A stretch of DNA of 64,000 bases from CALAED01 sp036555725 (GTDB taxonomy: Bacteria > Actinomycetota > Actinomycetes > Streptosporangiales > Streptosporangiaceae), in contig DATBKU010000072.1 in NCBI GenBank assembly GCA_036555725.1, positions 1-64,000 on the forward strand. The letters are read 5' to 3'. A model generated the notes under the pieces. That model saw only the letters and a list, made by a program, of their open reading frames with translations, had not been told where the DNA came from and did not search any database. Below are positions 8,264-16,643 of this stretch, piece by piece. Position 1 is the first letter of the stretch, and every line of letters starts with the position of its first letter. The position numbers and the translations under genes were made by a program.

Positions 8264-8515
8264 ATGATGCGCCAGATGTACAACGGCATGCCCGCCTCGG
8301 CGCTGGGAGAGCTCGATTGGTGCAAAAGCCACTACAGCAATCCGGACGGAAGCTGTCTCGAAGTGGCCAAGCTAACCGACGGGGATGTTGCCGTCCGAAA
8401 CTCGCGCCATCCGCGCGGTCCCGCCCTGATCTACACGCCGGCCGAGATCGCCGCGTTCCTGCTGGGCGCCAAAGACGGGGAGTTCGACTACCTCATCCGC
8501 CCCACCGTGTCCTGA
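8264..8515 (+). CDS. DUF397-domain protein
   Basis: The predicted protein has 83 residues. The family signature is clear: LDWCKSHYSNPDGSCLEVA, then VAVRNSRHPRGPALIYTPAEI, then AAFLLGAKDGEFD. DUF397 proteins are small partners of XRE/DUF5753 regulators, proposed to antagonise or modulate them. Two ATGs are tandem (8264 and 8267); GAAGAGGA precedes them. An exact 18-base palindrome begins 17 bases after the stop and may terminate its transcript. Confidence 0.88.
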   Translation: MMRQMYNGMPASALGELDWCKSHYSNPDGSCLEVAKLTDGDVAVRNSRHPRGPALIYTPAEIAAFLLGAKDGEFDYLIRPTVS

Positions 8516-8532
8516 CGTCGCGGTGAGGCCGG

Positions 8533-8569
8533 CCCGGCACCCGCTAGATCGGATCTAGCGGGTGCCGGG
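8533..8569. terminator. Perfect 18-base inverted repeat with a 1-base centre
   Basis: CCCGGCACCCGCTAGATC (8533-8550) is followed by a single G and its exact reverse complement (8552-8569). It lies between the DUF397 stop and the ABC transporter. The minimal centre cannot be a normal RNA loop without opening a few pairs, but the stem is very strong, and actinomycete terminators often lack a U-tract. An operator for the downstream ABC genes is the alternative. Confidence 0.6.
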
Positions 8570-8620
8570 TCGCGGCTCGCGCCTCCGGAGTGACTGCTGA
8601 CAGTTCACCGGAGGTATCTG

Positions 8621-9613
8621 ATGACGCTCGCAATCGAAACGTCCGGGTTGGTCAAGACGTTCGGCGAGACCCGGGCCGTGGACGGTATCGACCTCGCCGT
8701 GCCGGCCGGGACCGTGTACGGCGTGCTCGGCCCCAATGGCGCCGGCAAGACCACCACCGTCAGGGTGCTGGCCACCCTGTTGCGGCCAGACGACGGCGAA
8801 GCCAGAGTGTTCGGCCACGATGTCGTACGGGAGGCGGACGCCGTACGCGGCCGGGTGAGTCTGACCGGGCAGTACGCCTCGGTCGACGAGGACCTGACCG
8901 GCACCGAGAACCTGGTGCTGCTCGGCCGGCTGCTCGGCCACAAGAAACCGGCAGCGCGGGAGCGCGCCGCGCAATTGCTGGCGGCGTTCGGGCTGACCGA
9001 CGCCGCCGACCGGCAGGTCAAGAACTACTCGGGCGGCATGCGCCGCCGGATCGACATCGCCGCCAGCATCCTCAACACGCCCGATCTGCTGTTCCTCGAC
9101 GAGCCCACCACGGGCCTGGACCCGCGCAGCCGTAACCAGGTCTGGGAGATCGTGCGTACTGTCGTCGCCCATGGCACGACGGTGCTGCTGACCACCCAGT
9201 ACCTCGACGAGGCCGACCAGCTCGCGGGGCGGATCGCGGTCATCGACCATGGCAAGGTCATCGCCGAGGGAACCCCGGGCGAGCTGAAGTCCTCGGTGGG
9301 CGCGGGCGCCGTACACGTGCGGCTGCGGGACGCGGCGCAACGGCCGCAGGCCGAGCAGTTGCTCTCGCTCACGCTGGGCGCGCAAGTGCAGCTGGAGGCC
9401 GATCCCGTGGCGCTGACCGCGCGCATCTCGGGCGAGCAGACCGAGTGCGGCGCGGCCGAGCAGGCCTCGCGCGCGCTCGCGGAACTTGCCCAGGCTGGTA
9501 TCACCGTCGACGACTTCGCCCTCGGCCAGCCCAGCCTGGACGAGGTGTTCCTCACCCTTACCGGCCACCCCACCAGTGAGAACGACACCGAGACCGACAA
9601 GGAAGCGGCATGA
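8621..9613 (+). CDS. DrrA-type ABC transporter ATP-binding protein
   Basis: The predicted protein has 330 residues. Walker A is GPNGAGKTTT at about residue 39, the Q-loop is in LTGQYASVDE, the signature is NYSGGMRRRIDIA, Walker B is LLFLDEPTTGLDP and the switch segment is LLTTQYLDEADQLA. The C-terminal extension after residue 230 with TVDDFALGQPSLDEVFLTLTG is typical of the daunorubicin-resistance (DrrA) family. It forms an exporter with the permease encoded at 9610, whose start overlaps this stop by 4 bases. The substrate is unknown; such pairs export drugs, peptides or lipids. An 18-base palindrome lies about 50 bases upstream. Confidence 0.92.
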   Translation: MTLAIETSGLVKTFGETRAVDGIDLAVPAGTVYGVLGPNGAGKTTTVRVLATLLRPDDGEARVFGHDVVREADAVRGRVSLTGQYASVDEDLTGTENLVLLGRLLGHKKPAARERAAQLLAAFGLTDAADRQVKNYSGGMRRRIDIAASILNTPDLLFLDEPTTGLDPRSRNQVWEIVRTVVAHGTTVLLTTQYLDEADQLAGRIAVIDHGKVIAEGTPGELKSSVGAGAVHVRLRDAAQRPQAEQLLSLTLGAQVQLEADPVALTARISGEQTECGAAEQASRALAELAQAGITVDDFALGQPSLDEVFLTLTGHPTSENDTETDKEAA

Positions 9614-10464
9614 GCACGGACACGACAATGCAGACGACCGAGACCACGCCCTTCGTCTCCGCGGCCGAGGCCCTCAGCACCGTGCTGTCGCCCAGCGCCC
9701 GGCCGGCCCTTCCCAGCGCGCCGGCGGCGTCCGCGGCATTCGGATGGCGGGCCATGTTGAAGATCAAACACGTGCCGGAGCAGCTGTTCGACGTCACCGC
9801 GTTCCCGATCATGATGACGCTGATGTTCACCTACCTGTTCGGCGGCGCGATCGCCGGATCGACCGGTGAGTACCTGCAGTTCGTGCTCCCGGGGATCATG
9901 GTGACGAGCGTCGTGATGATCACGATGTACACCGGAGTCGAGGTCAACAAGGACATCGAGAAGGGCATCTTCGACCGGTTCCGCACCCTGCCGATCTGGC
10001 GGCCCGCGCCGATGGTCGGTTACCTGCTCGGCGACGCGTTCCGGTACACGATGGCCTCCACGGTCATCCTGGCCGTCGGTCTGGCGCTCGGCTACCGCCC
10101 GGACGGCAACGTCGCCGGGGTCATCGGCGGCATCGCGCTGCTGGTGGCGTTCTCGTTCGCCTTCTCGTGGGCCTGGACCATGCTCGGGTTGCTGATGCGC
10201 ACCGAGAAGGCGGTGATGAGCGCCGCCATGATGGTGCTGTTCCCGCTCACCTTCCTCAGCAACGTCTTCGTCGAGCCGCACACCATGCCCGGCTGGCTGC
10301 AGGCGTTCGTCGAGGTCAACCCGATCACCCACGTCGTCGCGGCGGTACGCGGCCTCATGGCGGGGGCCGTGGACACGGGCGAGGTCGCCTGGGTGCTGGT
10401 GTGCTGCGCGGCGCTCGTCACGGTGTTCGGGACGCTCACCATGCGCCTGTACGACCGGAAGTAG
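9610..10464 (+). CDS. DrrB-type ABC-2 transporter permease
   Basis: The predicted protein has 284 residues. A Ser/Thr/Ala-rich N-terminal tail of about 50 residues precedes six hydrophobic segments. Family landmarks are FPIMMTLMFTYLFGGAI, a Glu-Lys-rich cytoplasmic loop (EVNKDIEKGIFDRFRTLP), PLTFLSNVFV and VNPITHVVAAVRGL. It pairs with the ATPase upstream through an ATGA overlap. The gene ends 13 bases from the convergent ATPase regulator at 10478. The N-terminal tail is longer than usual for this family. Confidence 0.9.
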   Translation: MSTDTTMQTTETTPFVSAAEALSTVLSPSARPALPSAPAASAAFGWRAMLKIKHVPEQLFDVTAFPIMMTLMFTYLFGGAIAGSTGEYLQFVLPGIMVTSVVMITMYTGVEVNKDIEKGIFDRFRTLPIWRPAPMVGYLLGDAFRYTMASTVILAVGLALGYRPDGNVAGVIGGIALLVAFSFAFSWAWTMLGLLMRTEKAVMSAAMMVLFPLTFLSNVFVEPHTMPGWLQAFVEVNPITHVVAAVRGLMAGAVDTGEVAWVLVCCAALVTVFGTLTMRLYDRK

Positions 10465-10477
10465 GCGGCTGCCGCGG

Positions 10478-13400
10478 TTACAGGTGCCAGTCGATCTCGC
10501 GGTCGGGCTGGTAGCGGCAGGTGGCGCCGGTGGAGACGGTGGCCCGCAGGTGCTCGGCCAGCGCCGGATGGCGCTGGTCGAGCTTGCGCAAGACGTCGCG
10601 GATCCGGGCGGTCACGGTCTTGCGGGCCCGCTCCGCCTCATCGCCGAGGCGACGGTCGCGGCCGGCCAGCCCCGCGGCGGCGCGCAGCTCACGCAGCAAC
10701 GCCGCCCGCTCCTGGTCGTACGCCACGGCCCGCGCGTCGTCACCCAGGCCGGCCGCCCGGTCGATCTCTTCGTCGAGCTGGTCGAGGCGGCGGCGATACC
10801 GCGCCTTGGCCTCGTCATCGAGGACGGCGTCGCCGCCCATCCGCCGTGCGGCGACCACGACCTCACCGCCCGCCGGGTCGAGGAGCCGTACGGCGGGGAT
10901 GTCCCGGCCCGGCCGGCTCAGCAGCAGATGCAGATCGCGCAGCCCCTTGGCGTCGGGCATGTGGACCGTGTGGCCGCCGAAGGCCAGCGCCCAGACCTCG
11001 CCGTCGAACCGGAACTCGTTGGGACCGGACGTCCTGGCCGGCCGATGTGCGGTGCCGCCCGTACGGGCCCGGCGGACGCGCTCGGCGATGTGCCGCATCC
11101 CGATCTCGGCGGCCGCTGTTTCGACCTCGTCGAGCAACGCCGCCCCGGCCTTGACGTCCGCGGCGCCGCCGCGCGCGAGCAACGTCTCGGCCAGCCGGCA
11201 GCGCGCCTCGATCGACCAGGGCCGCGACCGCATCCGATCGGCCGACTCATAGGCGGCGGTGAACCCGTCGACGGCCTCGTCCCAGCGCTCCTCGGCGGCG
11301 TCGAGCACGGCCGACCAGAGGACGAAGGGGCCGCTGATGTCGCAGCCGTACGCCGAGACCGCCCACTGGCCGATGAACGGGGCGAGCGCCGTACGGGCCT
11401 GCGCGCACCGCTCGGGGTCGCGCGTAGCCGCCGCGACCTGAGCCTTGAACCGCAGCCACAGCGGCAGGTAGCTGCGCGGCGGCTCGCCCTCGCCGGCCGT
11501 GGCCTCGTCGAGATGGCGCAGCGCCGCGTCGACGTCGCCTCGCTCTACGGCGGTGAGCCCGGCCAGCAGGTACGGATAGGGGTGACCGTGCTCGGCCAGC
11601 TCCCGAATCAGGTTCGTGAGCTCGTCGAACCGGCCCTGCAGCATCCACAGCTCCCAATTGAGGTGATCGGCCATGTACGCGAACATCGCGTGCTCGCGCC
11701 GGTTCGCGAACGCGGCGTGCGTCCGATCCAGGAAGCTCTGCGCCTCGTCGAAGCGGCCCCGGAAGGTCGTGATGATGCATTGATCGATGAACGACGCGAA
11801 GCTGGACAGCGGCATTCCGCGGTGTTCCGCCAAGTCGATGAAGGCGTGGTGCCGGTCGAGGTACCGCGGGTCGCCCAGCTCCAGCAGCGCCACCCATTGG
11901 AACGACGCGGCGACGACCTCAGACTCGGTGCGACCGGCGCGGCGCTCCAGGGCCATCAGCTCATCGGTCAGGGCCAGCCGTTCGGACGCGGTGCCGGGGC
12001 CCCAGATGCAGTTGTGGCGCGCCCACAGGCTGAACCCCAACGCCTCGTCGTCCTTGTCGCGCCGCGCCAGCGCGGCGGCCTCGAGCGAGAGCTCCTGAGC
12101 GAGCCGGTCGATTGACATCCGGCCGTCCGGCGGGACGCCCCCGCCGATCAGTCTGCCGTGCACCTCGCGGAGCAGCTCGATCGATAGCTCTCGCCGGTCA
12201 CCGGTGTACTCGGTTTCGTACAGGCTGAGTGCCAGGCGCGCCAGCAACGCGAGGTCATCGATCTTGGCGGCGGCCGCCCGGGCCTGTTCGAAATACCGCC
12301 AGGCCTCATCCCGCTGATGGCTGTGATACAGCCCGTGGGCGAGATCGAGCGCGATCACGACCTGCCGGCGCGGATCGTACGCGGCCCGCTCGTAGGCGCG
12401 GCGGTGGTGCCCGGCCACCTCCTCGAAGGCCATGCGGCCGTTGGCGTCGAGGGCCGCGGCCAGAAGCAGATCCACGGCGCGTGCGGGCTCGATGTCATCG
12501 GCGGCGAGATAGGCGTGGCGGGCCAGATCGGCCGGGAGGACCCGGTCGGCGAGGGCGGGGACCCGGTCGAGTGCCTGGACGACCGCAGCGTGCCGCCGGC
12601 GGGTCTCCGCCTCGTCGAGCGAGTCGTAGAGGACCTCGCGTACCAGATCGTGCGCGAACATGAACGAGCCCGACGAGCCCTGGCCGAGCGTCACCATCAG
12701 CCGGGCCGCCACAGCCTGCTCGAGCAGCCGGTCGACGTCCGGCGCGGCACCCTCCGCGGCCGCATCCTGGGTGGCCTCCGCGGTGGCGGCGAGCACCTGG
12801 CGGTGGAACTCGCGACCCAGTACGGCGGCCGTGGACAGCAGCCGCACCACCGGCTCCGGAAGCAGCGACAGGCGCCGCCGCAGGGTGTCGCGGACGCCAG
12901 GCGGGATCGCGGTGATCGCGCTTCCGCCCTGCCACAGCCGGGCCGTCTGCTCGACGAAGAACGGGTTGCCTCCGGTGCGCCGGTGCACCTCGGTGACCAG
13001 CGTGTCCGTCGGCTCGCGGCCGGCCGTACGAGCCATCAGCGTGCCCACGCCGTCGCGGTCGAGGCCGGTCAGCGTCACCGTCGTCGCCTTCGCCAGCAAC
13101 GGCGTCAGCAGCGGCCGCAGCGGATGCCCGGTCGCCGTCTCCACCTCGACGTCACGGTAGGTGCCCACCAGCAGCAGCCGCTCGAACCAGGTGTGCCGGG
13201 CCGCGAACTCGAGCAGCTTGAGCGACGCGGCGTCGGCCCAGTGCACATCCTCGAGCACGACTACCAAAGGCCGGCGCTGCGAGACCGATACCAACGCGGT
13301 CGTCACCGCGTCGTACACCTGGAAGCCCTCCGCCGCGTCGGCGCTCCGCGCCCGCTGTGCCTCGCCGAGCAGGATCGGCAGGTCGCCGCCGGCGGCATCG

Positions 13401-13684
13401 TCGGCCGCGGCCCACTCCTCGGCCGTGGCGCTCCGCCGCAGCCCGCGAATGACCTGCACCCATGGCCAGTAGCCTGGCGCGCTATCGGAATCCCAGCACG
13501 ATCCGCTGAGCACGAGCGCTCCGTGCCGCCGCGCCTCGCTCATCGCCGCGGTGACCAAGGTGGTCTTGCCGATCCCGGCTTCCCCAGTGACCAACACGAG
13601 GCCACCGTGACTCTCGGCGGCGCGGTCGATCTGCGCGCGCAGTACCCCGGCGGGATGGTCCCGGCCGATCAACCCGGTCGTCAT
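10478..13684 (-). CDS. Large AAA-ATPase signal-transduction protein without LuxR-type HTH
   Basis: The predicted protein has 1068 residues. Walker A GEAGIGKTT occurs near residue 31 and Walker B VVVLEDVHWAD near residue 140, as in the AAA_16/STAND ATPases of large LuxR- and BTAD-type regulators. A long helical repeat region (about residues 400-860, TPR-like) follows. The C-terminus is not a LuxR HTH. It has FDGEVWALAFGGHTVHMPDA, then KGLRDLHLLLSRPGRDIPAV, then a charged coiled coil and ARKTVTARIRDVLRKLDQ, which may be a winged-helix effector. Start chosen at 13684; the frame extends 52 residues further without a good binding site. It is divergent from the palindrome-controlled MFS gene. The target is unknown. 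Confidence 0.8.
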   Translation of the reverse strand: MTTGLIGRDHPAGVLRAQIDRAAESHGGLVLVTGEAGIGKTTLVTAAMSEARRHGALVLSGSCWDSDSAPGYWPWVQVIRGLRRSATAEEWAAADDAAGGDLPILLGEAQRARSADAAEGFQVYDAVTTALVSVSQRRPLVVVLEDVHWADAASLKLLEFAARHTWFERLLLVGTYRDVEVETATGHPLRPLLTPLLAKATTVTLTGLDRDGVGTLMARTAGREPTDTLVTEVHRRTGGNPFFVEQTARLWQGGSAITAIPPGVRDTLRRRLSLLPEPVVRLLSTAAVLGREFHRQVLAATAEATQDAAAEGAAPDVDRLLEQAVAARLMVTLGQGSSGSFMFAHDLVREVLYDSLDEAETRRRHAAVVQALDRVPALADRVLPADLARHAYLAADDIEPARAVDLLLAAALDANGRMAFEEVAGHHRRAYERAAYDPRRQVVIALDLAHGLYHSHQRDEAWRYFEQARAAAAKIDDLALLARLALSLYETEYTGDRRELSIELLREVHGRLIGGGVPPDGRMSIDRLAQELSLEAAALARRDKDDEALGFSLWARHNCIWGPGTASERLALTDELMALERRAGRTESEVVAASFQWVALLELGDPRYLDRHHAFIDLAEHRGMPLSSFASFIDQCIITTFRGRFDEAQSFLDRTHAAFANRREHAMFAYMADHLNWELWMLQGRFDELTNLIRELAEHGHPYPYLLAGLTAVERGDVDAALRHLDEATAGEGEPPRSYLPLWLRFKAQVAAATRDPERCAQARTALAPFIGQWAVSAYGCDISGPFVLWSAVLDAAEERWDEAVDGFTAAYESADRMRSRPWSIEARCRLAETLLARGGAADVKAGAALLDEVETAAAEIGMRHIAERVRRARTGGTAHRPARTSGPNEFRFDGEVWALAFGGHTVHMPDAKGLRDLHLLLSRPGRDIPAVRLLDPAGGEVVVAARRMGGDAVLDDEAKARYRRRLDQLDEEIDRAAGLGDDARAVAYDQERAALLRELRAAAGLAGRDRRLGDEAERARKTVTARIRDVLRKLDQRHPALAEHLRATVSTGATCRYQPDREIDWHL

Positions 13685-13806
13685 GCCGGGCCCCTGTCCG
13701 CGGCGAGCGTACGCATAGCACTTCGAAGGTATCGATACCGGCCGACACTCGGCCACGCCGCGCCACTCACGGCAGAGGAAGCCGGCCCGTATCCATACCG
13801 CCGAGT

Positions 13807-13852
13807 TTGACGCAACCGAACGGTTGCCATAATGTGGCAATCGTTCGGTTGC
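13807..13852 (+). promoter_or_regulatory. Promoter with double palindromic operator, copy 1 (before the MFS gene)
   Basis: A -35-like TTGACG (13807-13812) and a -10-like CATAAT (13828-13833) are embedded in a dyad. GCAACCGAACGGTTGCC (13812-13828) faces GGCAATCGTTCGGTTGC (13836-13852), with one mismatch in 17 pairs and a 7-base spacer. Each arm is itself a near palindrome of the form GCAACCNNNNGGTTGC. A repressor bound here would block RNA polymerase. A near copy lies at 15330-15375, and the likeness continues to the start codons. Confidence 0.8.
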
Positions 13853-13870
13853 TATTCATTGGAGGCCGTC

Positions 13871-15316
13871 ATGGGCGTTCCCGCCGTGACCACCAAGACC
13901 ACGTCGTCATTCCGCTTCAGCACAAGGCAGCGGTTGATCTTGTTCGTTCTGCTCAGTGTCGGGTTCATGCTGTCCGTCGACTTCTCGATCCTGAACGTCG
14001 CGCTGCCGGAGGTCGGCGCGGGCGTCGGGCTGGGGCTGACCGGGCTGCCGTGGATCGCCTCCGCGTACGCGCTGCCCGCGGCCGGCTTCACCCTCGTGTT
14101 CGGGCGGCTGGCGGACCTGGCCGGCCGCCGCAGGCTCTTCCTGGCCGGGGTGATCCTGTTGACCGGCGCCTCGCTACTCGGCGGGTTCGCCGTGAACTCC
14201 GGGATGCTGCTGACCGCGCGCGTACTGCAGGGTTTCGCCGCCGCGATCGCGACTCCGGCGGCGTTGTCGCTGCTCACCACTACGTTCACGGGGGGCGCGC
14301 AGCGCGCCCGCGTCCTCGGCCTGAACGGCGCGCTGCTCTCCGGCGGCTTCACCGTCGGCGCGCTGGTCGGGGGCACTCTCGTCAGTCTGCTGAGCTGGCG
14401 GGCGGCGTTCTTCATCAACGTCCCGGTCGCCGTGGCCGTCGTGCCGCTCACCCTCCGCCTGATCAGCGAGAGCAGCCGGCCCGATCGGACGAAGCTGGAC
14501 CTGCCCGGTGCGGTGACCGTGTCCGGCGGCCTGCTCGCCGTGATCTACGCGATCATCGAGCGGAACGTCCTCGCGGGCATCGTGGGTGTACTGCTGCTGG
14601 CCGCGTTCTGGATGATCGAGCTGCGCTCGCCCGCGCCGCTCGCCCCGGTTCGCATCCTCAAGCGGTCCACGGTGAAGTGGGGCAACTACGCGGGCTTCGT
14701 GATCTTCATCATGGAACCCGCCATGATCTTCCTGATGACGCTCTACCTGCAGAACATTCTGGGCTACCGCCCGCTGGCCACCGGCCTGATCTTCGGCGTA
14801 CCCGGCCTGGCCGCGGTGACCGCCGGGGTGGCCGCCGGACGCCTCATCGGCCGCTTCGGCAGCCGGACGGTCCTGGCCGTGGGCATGTCCGTGCAGGGCC
14901 TGGCCACCCTCCCGCTGGTGTTCCTCAGCGCCGACCGGACGGCGCTCGCGGTGGTGCTGCCCGCGCTGTTCATCGGGTTCTTCGGGCACGTATCCGCCAT
15001 CGTGGCGTTCACAGTGACCGGAACCTCGGGGCTGCCAAACCAGGAACAGGGCCTGGCCACGGGCCTGACCTCGATGACGCAGCAGGTGGCCATCACCATC
15101 GGCATCCCGCTCCTGAGCTCGGTCGCCGCGACCCAGAGCCGGCAGCTGACCGGCATCCACCTCGCGCTGAGCGTGGACGTGGTCGTGACGCTGCTCAGCG
15201 TGGCCCTCGTCTGGCTTCGGCTGCGCCCGCGCCGCGAGCGCCGCGCCGACCCGCGCACCACCATGACCTCGGCAAATGTCACCGTGCCGAGGGCGGCCGT
15301 GCCGGCGTCGCGTTAA
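13871..15316 (+). CDS. MFS transporter, DHA2 (drug:H+ antiporter) type
   Basis: The predicted protein has 481 residues. GGAGG lies 5 bases before the ATG. About 14 hydrophobic helices can be counted. The motif A loop FGRLADLAGRRRLFLAG and the motif C-like helix GALLSGGFTVGALVGGTLVS identify a drug antiporter. WIASAYALPAAGFTLVFGRL and FFINVPVAVAVVPLTLRL are typical of 14-helix DHA2 members. It is expressed from the dyad-embedded promoter at 13807. The same promoter design precedes the SRPBCC/ArsR operon that follows, so the three genes probably form one regulon. The substrate is unknown. Confidence 0.9.
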   Translation: MGVPAVTTKTTSSFRFSTRQRLILFVLLSVGFMLSVDFSILNVALPEVGAGVGLGLTGLPWIASAYALPAAGFTLVFGRLADLAGRRRLFLAGVILLTGASLLGGFAVNSGMLLTARVLQGFAAAIATPAALSLLTTTFTGGAQRARVLGLNGALLSGGFTVGALVGGTLVSLLSWRAAFFINVPVAVAVVPLTLRLISESSRPDRTKLDLPGAVTVSGGLLAVIYAIIERNVLAGIVGVLLLAAFWMIELRSPAPLAPVRILKRSTVKWGNYAGFVIFIMEPAMIFLMTLYLQNILGYRPLATGLIFGVPGLAAVTAGVAAGRLIGRFGSRTVLAVGMSVQGLATLPLVFLSADRTALAVVLPALFIGFFGHVSAIVAFTVTGTSGLPNQEQGLATGLTSMTQQVAITIGIPLLSSVAATQSRQLTGIHLALSVDVVVTLLSVALVWLRLRPRRERRADPRTTMTSANVTVPRAAVPASR

Positions 15317-15329
15317 CGACCACACTTTG

Positions 15330-15375
15330 TTGACGCAACCGGATGGTTGCCATAAGATGGCAACCATCCGATTGC
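15330..15375 (+). promoter_or_regulatory. Promoter with double palindromic operator, copy 2 (before SRPBCC/ArsR)
   Basis: The geometry equals copy 1: TTGACG (15330-15335), 15 bases, CATAAG (15351-15356), with the arms GCAACCGGATGGTTGCC (15335-15351) and GGCAACCATCCGATTGC (15359-15375) and a 7-base spacer. One mismatch breaks the 17-pair dyad. Where the arm centres differ from copy 1, both arms have changed together, so the symmetry is preserved. Confidence 0.8.
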
Positions 15376-15393
15376 TATTTGATGGAGGTTGTC

Positions 15394-15825
15394 ATGGGTT
15401 TTCCGGATCGCATCGAACGGACCCTGGAGGTCGCCCAGCCCCCGGGCAAGGTGTGGGCGGCGCTCACCACGGCAGAGGGGCTGGGCGCCTGGTTCGGCCA
15501 CGAGGCGACGATCGACCTGCGCCCGGGCGGGGCAGCCCGGATGACATGGACCGACGGGGCCAGCGTCGACATGCGGGTGGAACGGGTCGAGGAGCCGACG
15601 GTGTTCGGCTTCACCTGGCAGATCTACGGGCTGCCCAAGGACGACCCCCGCCGCACCTATGTCGAGTTCACCCTCGAAGCGGTGGGCGCGGGCACGCGGC
15701 TGAGTGTCGTCGAGACCGGTTTCTCCCAGCTGCCGGAAGACGCCTACCGCAAGGCGTACGACGCCCACGTGGGGGGCTGGGCGAGCGAGCTGGGCGAGCT
15801 GGCCGACCACCTCGATGCCGCCTGA
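15394..15825 (+). CDS. SRPBCC (AHSA1-like) domain protein
   Basis: The predicted protein has 143 residues; GGAGG sits 5 bases before the ATG at 15394. IERTLEVAQPPGKVWAALTT, then GLGAWFGHEATIDLRPGG and a C-terminal long helix (YRKAYDAHVGGWASELGELA) are those of AHSA1/START-like ligand-binding folds. In actinomycetes such genes are very often coupled with an ArsR repressor, as here: its last 11 bases overlap the ArsR start. A plausible role is sequestering or binding the hydrophobic compound that the neighbouring MFS protein exports. Confidence 0.88.
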   Translation: MGFPDRIERTLEVAQPPGKVWAALTTAEGLGAWFGHEATIDLRPGGAARMTWTDGASVDMRVERVEEPTVFGFTWQIYGLPKDDPRRTYVEFTLEAVGAGTRLSVVETGFSQLPEDAYRKAYDAHVGGWASELGELADHLDAA

Positions 15826-16144
15826 CACCGAGGCGATCGCCGAGCAGGTCTTCGTCGCCCTGGCCGACCCGACCCGGCGGGCCATCCTGGCCGAGCTGGC
15901 GTCGGGCGGCCCGGCCACGGCCACCGACCTGGCCGCCCGGCTGCCGATCACGCGGCAGGCGATCGCCAAACACCTCGCCCTGCTGGCCGAGGCCGGCCTG
16001 GTGACGGCCGAGCCGGGAGAGCGGCGCCGGGTGCGGTACCGGCTCCGCTCGGCCCCGATGCAGGTGGCGCAGCAGTTCCTGGCCGCGCTGGCGCGCGACT
16101 GGGACGGCCCGCTCGATGCGTTGAAAGACCACCTCAACCAATGA
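15815..16144 (+). CDS. ArsR-family transcriptional repressor
   Basis: The predicted protein has 109 residues. VFVALADPTRRAILAELASG is the conserved ArsR opening helix pair. The winged helix is TATDLAARLPITRQAIAKH with wing GERRRVRYRL. No metal-binding Cys box is present, as usual for the subclass linked to SRPBCC proteins. The ATG at 15815 lies inside the end of the SRPBCC gene, which suggests coupled translation. It is the best local candidate to bind the palindromes at 13812-13852 and 15335-15375, although the operator style would also suit an unlinked TetR regulator. Confidence 0.9.
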   Translation: MPPDTEAIAEQVFVALADPTRRAILAELASGGPATATDLAARLPITRQAIAKHLALLAEAGLVTAEPGERRRVRYRLRSAPMQVAQQFLAALARDWDGPLDALKDHLNQ

Positions 16145-16158
16145 ACCGCGGCCGTCTG

Positions 16159-16602
16159 TCACGAACCGGCGGCCTGGAGACGGAACACCGGATGCCGGGG
16201 GGCTTCGGCCGCGAAGTCCTCCAACCCGGCGTCCTTGTCCACGTCGAAGTAGGGCCCGACGGTACGCGGGTGCTCCGTCAGGTAGCGCTTGAGAACCGGG
16301 GCGGCCTCCACCGGCTCCAGCTCGATGGCGTCGTACGTCTCGGCAGTACGGCCGCGACTCAGCGTCACCCGGCCGGCGGCCCGCGCGTTCCGCGCCCAGC
16401 CGTCCGGCCCGTATGGCGCGATGACCCAGCGGTCCGCGCCGTCTTCGAGGGGGGCGACCGGCGCGGTCCGGGGAATCCCGGTCTTGCGGCCGGGCACGGT
16501 GAGCAGGTAGAGCCCGGGCGGGCCGATGCCCTTGCGCAGCATGAACGTCATCATGCGATCGCGGAGTCGTCCGAGCGTTGTCGACCGGTACGTTCGCGCC
16601 AT
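16159..16602 (-). CDS. Nitroreductase-family deazaflavin (F420)-dependent oxidoreductase, DDN-like
   Basis: The predicted protein has 147 residues. The segments LYLLTVPGRKTGIPRTAPVA, then DRWVIAPYGPDGWARNARAA and an Arg-Pro-Tyr-rich end (TVGPYFDVD) match the small split-barrel DDN/F420H2-dependent quinone reductase family of actinobacteria. These enzymes use reduced F420 to reduce quinones or other electron-poor substrates, at the membrane. The gene is convergent with the ArsR gene (14 bases apart) and is followed upstream by a phosphatase regulator on the same strand. Confidence 0.88.
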   Translation of the reverse strand: MARTYRSTTLGRLRDRMMTFMLRKGIGPPGLYLLTVPGRKTGIPRTAPVAPLEDGADRWVIAPYGPDGWARNARAAGRVTLSRGRTAETYDAIELEPVEAAPVLKRYLTEHPRTVGPYFDVDKDAGLEDFAAEAPRHPVFRLQAAGS

Positions 16603-16643
16603 CGTGCGTCCTTACGTAGAGGAGGGGCCGGACAGAGCCGATC

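Noticed and set aside
7864..8332. Short frames in the region before the DUF397 gene
   Set aside because: They have Arg/His/Thr-rich random-like composition and overlap the hairpins and repeats; only the 89-residue gene at 7580-7849 has a protein-like core.
10484..13810. Long plus-strand frames opposite the large ATPase gene
   Set aside because: They are antisense shadows; the minus strand has clear Walker motifs and ATPase homology throughout.
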